A DNA stretch of 64,000 bases from Candidatus Phytoplasma luffae (GTDB taxonomy: Bacteria; Bacillota_I; Bacilli_A; Acholeplasmatales; Acholeplasmataceae), in NCBI RefSeq assembly GCF_018024475.1, contig NZ_CP054393.1, forward strand, positions 310,001-374,000, read 5' to 3'. The position numbers and the translations under genes were made by a program. The stretch's first letter is position 1; each line of letters opens with the position of its first letter. Under the pieces are notes generated by a model. The model saw only the letters and a program-made list of their open reading frames with translations, ran no database searches and was not told where the DNA came from. Shown in pieces: positions 8,234-15,940 of this stretch.

Positions 8234-8352
8234 AAAAAATCATAAAGAAAAAATGTCAAAACGGTAATTTATATATCTATTTTCGCAACGGCAAAATCAA
8301 AACAATTCATAAAGATGGAATTATTACTTGGCGTACTAAAAAAATCTATTAA
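8230..8352 (+). CDS. 40-residue basic protein, coupled to tmk
   Basis: ATG overlaps the tmk stop by 4 bases (ATGA), the layout of coupled translation. It encodes 40 residues rich in Lys (starting MKKIIKKKCQNGNLYIYF and ending WRTKKIY), with an alternating pattern that could form a small beta-hairpin. A terminator follows 9 bases after the stop. The same small gene is kept in copy B (38678-38800). Function unknown. The overlap, the terminator and the conservation argue that it is real. Confidence 0.5.
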   Translation: MKKIIKKKCQNGNLYIYFRNGKIKTIHKDGIITWRTKKIY

Positions 8353-8360
8353 AACAAACC

Positions 8361-8387
8361 AAAGACCCTCAAAAAGGGTCTTTTTTA
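8361..8387 (+). terminator. Intrinsic terminator after the tmk pair
   Basis: AAAGACCCT / AGGGTCTTT hairpin plus T run; the mirrored copy is 38642-38672. Confidence 0.8.
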
Positions 8388-8406
8388 TTTAGAAAGGAAT
8401 TTAAAA

Positions 8407-9036
8407 ATGTTAACTAACCAAGAATTTATTAATATCAACCAATTAAATACCAACTCAAAATCAGTTCAAATCATAAAGCTTATTTTCAACAAAGCAACTT
8501 TGAATCTTACTATTGATAAATATATGAAAAGTAATCACATTCAATTAAATCATTATTTCGAAACCAACAACTTTTGTTCCCAATCCCAAAAATCAATTCG
8601 CGGAAAAATTAACGAATACCTGATTTTGCTTTATTTAAACCATAAAGGAATTAAATGTTTATATCCTAAATCATATTTATTTTTCATCCCCGACATCAAA
8701 TTCGACTTGGTTTTATTCACACAAACCAAACGCATTATCGCCTTCAATTTCAAAACTTGCCTTCGTGAACGATACAAACAAGCCATCATTGAAGCACAAC
8801 AACTAAAAAAACTAGACACTCGTTTTGAATATTATTTATTAACAAACGATGAAGTTGAAACTCAAAAACTCAATAATAAAATTAAAAACGGTAAAGTACA
8901 GTCAATTAATAAAGTAATTAATTTATTTTCTGATAATGCTAATCTCTTCTTAAAAACCTTACTAATGAATGAATTCATCACTTTTCCCAATATTAATTTA
9001 ATTAAAAAGAAGGAGTTAAATAAAAATGTTAACTAA
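8407..9036 (+). CDS. PD-(D/E)XK nuclease-like protein of the PMU
   Basis: 209 residues. The middle section looks like a restriction-endonuclease-type fold: GKINEYLILLYLNHKGI (conserved Glu on a helix), KFDLVLF (Asp on a strand), IIAFNFKT (strand ending in Lys) and then LRERYKQAIIEAQQLKK, a helix that often follows the catalytic strand in such nucleases. The usual acidic residue two before the lysine is Asn here, so activity is uncertain. Good ribosome site. Its end overlaps the dnaB start by 11 bases, placing it in the replication operon. It could be a Holliday-junction or origin nuclease; this is inference. Copy at 37994-38623. Confidence 0.45.
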   Translation: MLTNQEFININQLNTNSKSVQIIKLIFNKATLNLTIDKYMKSNHIQLNHYFETNNFCSQSQKSIRGKINEYLILLYLNHKGIKCLYPKSYLFFIPDIKFDLVLFTQTKRIIAFNFKTCLRERYKQAIIEAQQLKKLDTRFEYYLLTNDEVETQKLNNKIKNGKVQSINKVINLFSDNANLFLKTLLMNEFITFPNINLIKKKELNKNVN

Positions 9037-10507
9037 CGAACACCAAGCCTTAATTCAAATTATTAATTACATCGAAAAAGGGGAGTGGAACAAATTAAAA
9101 CTTTATTGTCAAATAATCAACCCTAAATATTTAACCAAATCCAATCACCAAAAAATATATAACGCTTTAAAATATTTATATTTAGAAAAAAAATCAACTC
9201 ATCCTTGGGATAAAATCAAAACCAAAGAGACAATTATTAAAGAATTACTAACTTATCTTCAAACTCATTATCCTCAAGAAAATTTTAATAATGAATCTTT
9301 GATGTTTTTAAACAATAATAATATCCATAATGAACATCTTTTAGAAAATTTAAAACATACTTATACCCAAGAAACTTTATTTCAACAATTAATAAAAACA
9401 ATCAACCCTTCTTTTGATAATCAAGATCTTTATCATAAGCATTTATACTACCAAGAAATCTTTGATAAATTAAGAAATTTTATTAATCTTATCCCAAACA
9501 AAAAAGATAAAACTTTATTAACCTTGAACCAAATGACAAAACTTTATCCCGAAGTCTTTGAAACCGACAACATTTCCAAACAAAAAATCCAAGAAGAATA
9601 TTATCGTTTATCAGACACTTTCAAAGGATTAAACCAAGCCACTAAAGGGTTCAAAAAAGGTCAAATCATCACCATTGGAGGCTATACTGGTTTAGGTAAA
9701 ACATCTTTTATCTATAATCTTCTTTTAGATTTAGCCAAAACTAAATACCAAGAAAACCAACATTATCCTTATATGTTGGTTTTTTCTTTTGAAATGACTT
9801 CAGAAGAAAACCTAAATCGTTTATTATCTAATCAAACTCAAATTCCTTTAGATGTTATTTTAGATAAAAATTTTGATAATATCACACAACAACACTATAC
9901 GAAAAAGATGATACAAGCAAAACAATTTTTTACTAATATCAACTTATCTTTTAGTTATGACCAAGAAAAAAATATTAATTATATTGTTGATTTATTGTAT
10001 CGTCTTCATTTAGAATCCAAAATAGAAATTGTAGTCATTGATCACCTTCAAATCACAAAAGCGAGTAATAAAATGGATAATGACCGTTTAGCCATTGATG
10101 AAATCATGACCAAAATTAAAGAAATCGCCATCGAATTAAAAATTGTCATTATCATTTTATCTCAATTTTCAAGAGATACTTATTCTAATTATAACGGAAA
10201 ATCCCCAGAAATCACCGCACTAAAAGGCTCTGGCGGAATTGAAACCAATTCCGACATAGTATTAATTATGTCTGAATTTAACCCAAATATTAAAAAAAAT
10301 ACCACCAAACCCCTAAATATCTATACTTCAACCTTAAATCAACTATATTTAGAAGCTGATGACAATGATAATCAAAAAATAATTGAAGTAAATATTAAAA
10401 AAAATCGCAGCGGAACTAAAAAAACTTTAGTCTATCATTTTAAAATGACAACTCAAACTTTTCAAGAAGTAGGTTATGTTTTACCTTACCAAATAGAAGA
10501 TTTTTAA
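9026..10507 (+). CDS. dnaB: Replicative DNA helicase DnaB-like (PMU copy)
   Basis: 493 residues. The C-terminal RecA-type domain has Walker A GGYTGLGKTSF (near residue 218), Walker B EIVVIDHLQI (near 333-342) and the conserved LSQFSR. The N-terminal 180 residues are diverged from the chromosomal DnaB at 18500-19852, so this is a separate lineage rather than a recent duplicate. It unwinds the fork for the element and probably works with the primase encoded 11 bases downstream. Ribosome site AAGGAG upstream. The copy at 36523-38004 is the same. Confidence 0.9.
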   Translation: MLTNEHQALIQIINYIEKGEWNKLKLYCQIINPKYLTKSNHQKIYNALKYLYLEKKSTHPWDKIKTKETIIKELLTYLQTHYPQENFNNESLMFLNNNNIHNEHLLENLKHTYTQETLFQQLIKTINPSFDNQDLYHKHLYYQEIFDKLRNFINLIPNKKDKTLLTLNQMTKLYPEVFETDNISKQKIQEEYYRLSDTFKGLNQATKGFKKGQIITIGGYTGLGKTSFIYNLLLDLAKTKYQENQHYPYMLVFSFEMTSEENLNRLLSNQTQIPLDVILDKNFDNITQQHYTKKMIQAKQFFTNINLSFSYDQEKNINYIVDLLYRLHLESKIEIVVIDHLQITKASNKMDNDRLAIDEIMTKIKEIAIELKIVIIILSQFSRDTYSNYNGKSPEITALKGSGGIETNSDIVLIMSEFNPNIKKNTTKPLNIYTSTLNQLYLEADDNDNQKIIEVNIKKNRSGTKKTLVYHFKMTTQTFQEVGYVLPYQIEDF

Positions 10508-10518
10508 GGAGTAAAAAA

Positions 10519-11847
10519 ATGAATAATCAAGAAAAAATTAACTACATCAAAACTAATTTCCCCATGATAGTTTTATTAAAAAAATTAAACATCCTCCCAT
10601 CAAACTTCAACAGCAAATATCGTTTTCCTTGTCCCATCCATCAAGGTCTAAATCCAACAACTTGTCATATAAATGATAACAATAACATTCACTGTTGGAA
10701 ATGTTGTCGCGATTTTGACATTATTGATGTTTATAAAGAAATTCGTGGAATCACAAACTTTAACGATGCAGTCAAAAAGATTTTAAATTTTATGCATTCT
10801 CAAAAATTTGAAATCTTAACAAATAAAGAAAAAACTAACACCTCAATATCCTCCAACCCTTTCAAATTACAATATCATCCTCCCAAACCCCATAACCCAA
10901 TAGATGAAACAGAAATTAATATCAAAAAAACACAATTATTCAAAGAAATATCTCCCTTATTTAATCAAATAAGAGATTATTATAATTATTTGTTAACATC
11001 CAATCAAAATGATGAAAGGAAAATAGGATTAGATTATTTAACACAAAAGCGCCAATTAAATTTAGAAACAATTAAAGAATTTAAATTAGGTTATGCTCCA
11101 TTATCAAATAAACCATTATCTTTTAGATTAATCAATTTCTTAAAAAAGAAAAATGTTAATATTGATAAATTAGTAGAATATGGTTTTATCAAAGAAAAAA
11201 CTAATTTCAAAGGAAAAAAATATTATCATGATACTTTTCATGGTTCTATCATTATCCCGATTGAAAATGGATATGCTAAAACATTTCACTTTTATCAAAA
11301 CCATTTTTGCGATACTAGCTATTTTCAACCCAAATATCAATCTCTTAATAATTTCAGCCAAACCCCCACTTTTCATTTTAGTTATCGTTTCTTTGAAGCA
11401 TTCCCTTGCATTAAACAAACTAAAATTATGATTGTTCATGAAGGCTTTTTTGATGTCATTAGTTGTTGGCAAAATGGAATTAAAAACGTTGTGGGATTAA
11501 TTTGTGTCACACAATTATTTTCTCAAACACAAATAGACATTCTTAAAAAAGAAAATATTAAAATCATTATTGCCTTAGACAATGACGAAACAGGAAAAAA
11601 ACGTAGTGAATTATTAGGTGAACAATTAAAAAAAGAAAATATTATCTATGAAATTAGACACATTTTACCACCTTATAATCAAACTTGTAAAGATGTCGAT
11701 GATTTATTTAAACAATATGGAATCCAAGCTTATCAAAAATGTTTCTTAGACCCATATATTTCTTACGAAGCGGCCAAAAAGAAACAAATAGTAGATTTAG
11801 CTATATATTACTTTGGCAAAGATAAAGTAGAAGTAATTAACGAATAA
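10519..11847 (+). CDS. dnaG: DNA primase DnaG-like (PMU copy)
   Basis: 442 residues, shorter than chromosomal DnaG (about 600) because the helicase-binding C-terminal domain is reduced or absent. An N-terminal CHC2-type zinc finger is visible (CPIH ... CWKC, about residues 35-60). The TOPRIM core shows MIVHEGFFD (catalytic Glu near residue 306) and IIALDNDETGKK (DxD near 353). It synthesises RNA primers. The gene lies 11 bases after dnaB with its own ribosome site, so a helicase-primase pair is encoded together. Copy at 35183-36511. Confidence 0.9.
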   Translation: MNNQEKINYIKTNFPMIVLLKKLNILPSNFNSKYRFPCPIHQGLNPTTCHINDNNNIHCWKCCRDFDIIDVYKEIRGITNFNDAVKKILNFMHSQKFEILTNKEKTNTSISSNPFKLQYHPPKPHNPIDETEINIKKTQLFKEISPLFNQIRDYYNYLLTSNQNDERKIGLDYLTQKRQLNLETIKEFKLGYAPLSNKPLSFRLINFLKKKNVNIDKLVEYGFIKEKTNFKGKKYYHDTFHGSIIIPIENGYAKTFHFYQNHFCDTSYFQPKYQSLNNFSQTPTFHFSYRFFEAFPCIKQTKIMIVHEGFFDVISCWQNGIKNVVGLICVTQLFSQTQIDILKKENIKIIIALDNDETGKKRSELLGEQLKKENIIYEIRHILPPYNQTCKDVDDLFKQYGIQAYQKCFLDPYISYEAAKKKQIVDLAIYYFGKDKVEVINE

Positions 11848-11883
11848 TTTATTAATTAATTTAAAAAAAGGAGAAATAAAATA

Positions 11884-12519
11884 ATGCAAAACAATACCAA
11901 TCAAGAAATTAGAATCGGAGGTGAAATTAATAAACAAAATACTCCCACTGATTTAGAACAAATCAAACACTTTTTGAAAACTTTAAAAGAAGATTTAATT
12001 AACCTCACCATTATTAATCATTCCAAAAAGAAAAATACCTACCAAGAAGCTAATTATCGCCCTAAAAATCAAACTTTATTTATAGATCCAAAAATCTTAG
12101 AAGAAATTAAAAAATACAAAATAGACATAATTAAAGCCATAAAAGTAGATGACAATACAAAATTATTACTTAACCCTTCAACCCCTCTTAAAACTCAAAA
12201 TAATACCCTTAAACATCAATTTAATATTTTCCAAATCAATTATAAAAATGAAACCAAAAACCAAATAAAAGAATTAATGAGCAAAATCAATATCAATAAA
12301 TTAGATACTTTAAAATTATTTAAATTAGATAATCATAAAAAAGATAAATATGATAAACCTTTAAAAAGCAATTATAAAAAAGGTTTAAATATTATTTATT
12401 ATCGCTTAGAAGATTTAAAACACATTAAATTCTTTATTACCAAAGATAAACGAGGTTATAGAGTTAAAAAACTCCATCCTATGTATAAATATATATCTAA
12501 AACAAAACAAATTATTTAA
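11884..12519 (+). CDS. Basic protein beside the PMU repeat array
   Basis: 211 residues, very rich in Lys and Asn, mostly helical, no recognised domain. Ribosome site AAGGAG. It is the last gene of the replication operon and ends where the 11-bp repeat array begins. The copy at 34511-35146 is identical until the last 20 residues, where three changes appear (RVKK to RIRK, PM to PK); the divergence continues into the array. A DNA-binding or initiator role is possible from position and charge only. Confidence 0.6.
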   Translation: MQNNTNQEIRIGGEINKQNTPTDLEQIKHFLKTLKEDLINLTIINHSKKKNTYQEANYRPKNQTLFIDPKILEEIKKYKIDIIKAIKVDDNTKLLLNPSTPLKTQNNTLKHQFNIFQINYKNETKNQIKELMSKININKLDTLKLFKLDNHKKDKYDKPLKSNYKKGLNIIYYRLEDLKHIKFFITKDKRGYRVKKLHPMYKYISKTKQII

Positions 12520-12606
12520 CTAACAATTTTATAACACTTTACTAACAGTTTTATAACATTTTACTAACAGTTTTATAACACTTTACTAACAGTTTTATAA
12601 CAGTTT
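12519..12606. repeat. Tandem 22-bp (2 x 11) iteron-like array, copy A version
   Basis: Four copies of a 22-base unit close to ACTAACAGTTT-TATAACACTTT, which is itself two related 11-base halves. At the same place in copy B (34409-34507) the array has a different 11-base unit (TATGACACTTT / ACTGACACTTT). Array length and unit are consistent with initiator-type iterons, one helical turn each. Confidence 0.75.
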
Positions 12607-13038
12607 TCGTCTCTCAATTTACCTGTTAAAAACTAGCTTTTATAACAAGTGATATTTGATATTTTATATCGATAATGATAATGATATTCGATATTTGATA
12701 TTGTCGATATATCTTTTTTTTAAATCATTATTAATTATCGATATAAATAACATCTCTTTTTTAAAACCCTTTCCATTGGAAAAAGATTGTTTATAAAAAT
12801 ATAAATCAAATAATATAAGCGCTGGAGCGCTAACAAAAATAAAAAGAATACATAATAAAAAGAAAAATAATAAAGAATCCCCCCATTACGCTGCCCCCCT
12901 TTTTTTTCAAACCTTACCAATTTCATCAGCGCAAAACTAAAAAATAAAACAAATTAATGGTATTTTTTTGATTTAAAAACCTTTTTGAATTATAATTATT
13001 AATATAATCAAAAAAAATAAGGTAAATAGTGTTTAATA
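12607..13038. other. Non-coding A+T-rich region with origin-like repeats
   Basis: From 12636 to about 12760 there are clustered GATATTTGATATT, ATATCGATA and GATAATGATAATGATATT motifs, forming several short inverted repeats. At 12818-12831 lies a hairpin AGCGC-TGGA-GCGCT, then a C-rich stretch (CCCCCC and CCCCCCTTTTTTTT near 12890-12908). With the adjacent iteron-like array and the dnaB-dnaG genes this is the best origin candidate of the element. Beyond the array and its divergent flank it matches copy B at about 33981-34380. No gene seen. Confidence 0.4.
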
Positions 13039-13983
13039 ATGAAAAAATTAAAACAAAAATTCAAATTATTGCAAAAAATGATTGAAAAAATAACTAAAAT
13101 TGATAAAAAAATAGTTTTTAATTTGGTTAAAAAATTTAAAAATAACTTAAATCTTACTACCATTTTAAAAACTATCCAAATCAAAAGAAGTACTTATTAT
13201 TACTGGTTAAAAATTAAAGAACAATTAAAATTAAAACAAGAAAAATACCTTTTGCAACAAAAAAGAATCGAAGCTTTATGTTGTAATCATGAATATTTTT
13301 TCGGTCATCATAAAATTACTGTTTTATACCAAAAAACTTTCAATGAATCAATTACTAAGAAAAAAGTTTATCTCATTATGAAAGAAAAAAATATTTTTTG
13401 TCGGTTAAGAATTAAAAAAAATAAACATCATTATAAAAATAATTTACAAAATAAAATTAAAATAGTACCTAACTTAATCAATCAAGAATTTATTTCATCT
13501 CGACCCCTACAAAAACTATTCACTGATATTACTTATTTTAAAACTCCTCAAGGTTTTTTATATTTTTCTTGTGTTATAGATTCTTTTAATAATCAAATTA
13601 TCGCTTCACATACTTCTAATTGTCAAAATAAAGATTTAGTATTAAAAACAATCCAAAAATTACCTAAATTAAAAAAACCTTGTATTATTCATTCTGATCA
13701 AGGTTCAGTTTATCAATCTCTAAAAGTTCAACAAATCCTAACTAAAAAAGGTTTTTTAATCAGCATGTCCCGCAAAGCCACTCCACGTGATAACGCAGTA
13801 ATTGAAAATCTGTTCGGCCAAATGAAAAGTATTTTATATCATCGTCATCCTTTTTTATTTCAAAAAACAATTCCAAAAATCACAAAAATAATTAATCAAT
13901 TTCCTTCTTTTTGGAATCATAAATGGCTTTTAACTAAATTAAATAATTTATCCCCTTTACAATATTTTCAAACTCTTAGATAA
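13039..13983 (+). CDS. tra5: IS3-family transposase tra5
   Basis: 314 residues in one frame. The N-terminal 130 residues are basic and helical (IS3 OrfB-type helix-turn-helix). The integrase core shows the D-D-35-E triad: D163 in LFTDITYF, D220 in IIHSDQGSV and E256 in DNAVIENLFGQ. The usual HSDQG and RDNAxxE signatures are clear. It ends near LSPLQYFQT as IS3 transposases do. No separate upstream OrfA was found. tra5 marks one end of PMUs and is thought to drive or have driven their movement. Identical protein at 33036-33980 in inverse orientation; a decayed relative is at about 29050-29300. Confidence 0.93.
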   Translation: MKKLKQKFKLLQKMIEKITKIDKKIVFNLVKKFKNNLNLTTILKTIQIKRSTYYYWLKIKEQLKLKQEKYLLQQKRIEALCCNHEYFFGHHKITVLYQKTFNESITKKKVYLIMKEKNIFCRLRIKKNKHHYKNNLQNKIKIVPNLINQEFISSRPLQKLFTDITYFKTPQGFLYFSCVIDSFNNQIIASHTSNCQNKDLVLKTIQKLPKLKKPCIIHSDQGSVYQSLKVQQILTKKGFLISMSRKATPRDNAVIENLFGQMKSILYHRHPFLFQKTIPKITKIINQFPSFWNHKWLLTKLNNLSPLQYFQTLR

Positions 13984-14322
13984 ATTATTAGTTAAATTTA
14001 CATAAATAATATAACCTTATAAAAAAGGTTACTTTTCTGCACCCTTTTTTTAAGAAAAATATTAAAATTATATAAAAGATTATTTTCTTTTTATTTTGTA
14101 GACACCTTTTTAACTTTTTTTACCTAACTATATATATGGAAGGGTAAAATATTGAAAAAAATATCTTTTGAAACTAGCAAATTATTAAAAAACTTTAGAC
14201 ACTTTTTAATTTAATTAAAAACAACTTTGTTAGTTTGAAAAGATATGAAATTATCTACTTAATTTTAAGTTTTAAAGAACAATTTTAAAATTAAAATATG
14301 TCCAAAAAAATGGAACAGCGCA
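13984..14322. other. PMU right-end flank after tra5
   Basis: Non-coding, matching 32697-33035 in inverse orientation. A small terminator-like hairpin (TAACCTT / AAGGTTA, 14012-14031) follows tra5. The stretch 14187-14202 carries AAAACTTTAGACAC, also found at 32817-32830, 47602-47619 and 60084-60101. About 105 bases from there to 14293 are also repeated at 60088-60190. The element ends at 14322. Confidence 0.7.
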
Positions 14323-14824
14323 CATTATAAATTTATATTTTAAAATATTATAATTTAAAATTTTCCAAATTATAATATTTTAATTTTTATCATTATTAAT
14401 TAATTTAAAAAAATATTTTCAACCCAAGACTCATTCGGATGAGTCTTTTTCTTTTTAACTAAAAAAATTTTTAAAAAAAATTAAAGATAAATTTGTTAAT
14501 AAAAAAAAGAAAACCAATTACTGAAATAGAAAAAAATACTAAATATAACGTTTAAAAACATTTGAATTTTTAATAATTATTTGATAAAATTAAAATATAC
14601 TATTGTGTATTTTTTTATTTCGATGAATAATTATTATTTCTGATATAATTTATTTTAATAAATAAAAATTTATAATTAAATTTGCAAAAATGAGTATAAT
14701 AAAATGGAATCTAATTTAATTAAAATTAATGAATATTAATAGAATATTAAATTTCCTTTTCTTATTAAAAAAATAATTTTCATAAATAAGAACAAAAGTC
14801 CAAAAGGAGAATTTTATAAAAAAA
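14323..14824. other. Intergenic region before rpsF
   Basis: Unique A+T-rich sequence between the PMU end and rpsF. An intrinsic terminator is at 14426-14457. TATAAT boxes at 14644-14649 and 14695-14700 could serve the rpsF operon, but neither has a convincing -35 element. No open reading frame or RNA gene recognised. Confidence 0.5.
14426..14457 (+). terminator. Intrinsic terminator
   Basis: AAGACTCAT-TCGG-ATGAGTCTT with a UUCG-like loop, then a T-rich tail. Its gene is not evident; it insulates rpsF from the PMU. Confidence 0.85.
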
Positions 14825-15121
14825 ATGAAAACATATGAAATTATGTATATTTTAAGTCCTAATTTAGATGAAAAACAAGTAAATAATATCGAAAAGAATA
14901 TTAATAATATTTTTGATAAAGAAGGAAAAATATTAGAATATAAAAAACCAGAATTAAAAACATTAGCTTATAGTATAAAAAAATTTACTCAGGGTTTTTA
15001 TATTAATTTTTTAGTTCAAGCTGATAATGAAATGATCAAAGAATTTAATAGAATAGTGAATATTACAGAAGAAATCATTCGTTATATTGTATTAAAAAAA
15101 GAAGATAATAAAGAGTTATGA
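14825..15121 (+). CDS. rpsF: 30S ribosomal protein S6
   Basis: 98 residues, the normal size. It begins MKTYEIMYILSPNLDE, the typical S6 opening, and contains KPELKTLAYSIKK and a C-terminal IIRYIVLKKE. S6 binds the platform of the 30S subunit with S18. It is first in rpsF-ssb-rpsR, the order known from Firmicutes. AAAGGAG lies about 14 bases upstream. The stop overlaps the ssb start by 4 bases. Confidence 0.95.
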   Translation: MKTYEIMYILSPNLDEKQVNNIEKNINNIFDKEGKILEYKKPELKTLAYSIKKFTQGFYINFLVQADNEMIKEFNRIVNITEEIIRYIVLKKEDNKEL

Positions 15122-15576
15122 TTAATAAAGTTATTTTAGTAGGTAGAATAACAAAAGATCCTGAATTACGTTTTGTTAATGTTGATATTCCTTTAGTTAA
15201 ATTTGTTTTAGCTGTTAACAGAAATTATGTTAATTCTTCAGGTATAAAAGAAGTTGATTTTATTCGTTGTTCTGTTTGGAACAAACAAGCGGAAAATTTA
15301 GCTAAATACATTTCTAAAGGAACTATGTTAGGTATCGAAGGAAGCATCAGAGTTACAACTTCTGAAGTTAATAATCAAAAACAATTTTTTGTAGATGTTC
15401 ATTGTGATAATATTCAATTTTTAGAATCTAAAAATAAAAGAGATAGTAATCAATCAAATTATTACGATGATGAATATAAAAAAACCGAAGATAAGAATTA
15501 CTCACATCAAAATAATGAACATTCTTCAAACGACAAAAAATTAATTATTGATAATAACGAAGACTTGCCTTTTTAA
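15118..15576 (+). CDS. ssb: Single-stranded DNA-binding protein
   Basis: 152 residues. The OB-fold shows MINKVILVGRITKDPELR, FIRCSVWNKQAENLAKY and GTMLGIEGSIRV. The tail is acidic and Asn-rich and ends DNNEDLPF, the conserved partner-binding tip. It protects single-stranded DNA at forks and recruits partner proteins. It overlaps rpsF by 4 bases (translational coupling). This is the housekeeping SSB; the PMU encodes a shorter one lacking such a tip (46539-46862). Confidence 0.95.
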   Translation: MINKVILVGRITKDPELRFVNVDIPLVKFVLAVNRNYVNSSGIKEVDFIRCSVWNKQAENLAKYISKGTMLGIEGSIRVTTSEVNNQKQFFVDVHCDNIQFLESKNKRDSNQSNYYDDEYKKTEDKNYSHQNNEHSSNDKKLIIDNNEDLPF

Positions 15577-15613
15577 TTTTTTATAAAACATTTAAATTAA
15601 TAGGAATAAAAAA

Positions 15614-15847
15614 ATGCAAAAAAATAAAAAATATTTTAAAAAACGTCGCAAAGTATGTTATTTTATTCAAAACAAAATAACTAAAATCGATTTTAAAGAC
15701 GTAGAATTATTGAATAAATTTATTACTAATAGAGGGAAAATTTTACCAAGTAGAGTAACCAACACTTCTGCAAAAATGCAAAGACGTTTATCGCAAGCTA
15801 TTAAAAGAGCACGTCATATGGCCTTAATCCCTTTTATTGTTAATTAA
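15614..15847 (+). CDS. rpsR: 30S ribosomal protein S18
   Basis: 77 residues, standard length. Signature features are [28 protein letters not shown] (the S18 motif) and [18 protein letters not shown]. It pairs with S6 on the 30S platform. It is the third gene of the rpsF-ssb-rpsR unit. A short hairpin-like, T-rich stretch follows (15855-15910), possibly a terminator. Confidence 0.95.
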   Translation: MQKNKKYFKKRRKVCYFIQNKITKIDFKDVELLNKFITNRGKILPSRVTNTSAKMQRRLSQAIKRARHMALIPFIVN

Positions 15848-15940
15848 TTAATATAAAAAGCTATTGAATATTTTATATATAATATCGCATTAGCTTTTTT
15901 TATTATTTTTTTTATATTTTTTTATCTAAAATATATCATT

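Larger units (their letters stand above)
1..14322 (+). mobile_element. PMU copy A (partial, left end outside window)
   Basis: A phytoplasma potential mobile unit read on the plus strand. Its content (YqaJ exonuclease, FtsH-like ATPase, tmk, dnaB, dnaG, tra5) is the gene set known from phytoplasma PMUs. From base 1 to 14322 it matches the minus strand of 45518-32697 almost base for base, apart from an indel region around 3500-6000 and the repeat array near 12520-12640. The right boundary is sharp: both copies share TGGAACAGCGCA and then diverge. The left end (sigma factor, ssb, HU) lies outside the window but is visible in copy B. Confidence 0.9.

Noticed and set aside
11170-11472. Opposite-strand and alternative-frame open frames inside dnaG (also in copy B)
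   Set aside because: Fully within a well-supported primase gene; shadows.
12735-12926. 63-residue open frame on minus, kept in both PMUs (also 34093-34284)
   Set aside because: It spans the origin-like repeats and hairpin, has no ribosome site, and is conserved only because the whole region is near-identical in both copies.
14323-14824. tRNA or small RNA gene in the gap before rpsF
   Set aside because: No cloverleaf or T-loop signature (GGTTCGA) seen; only a terminator and weak promoter boxes.
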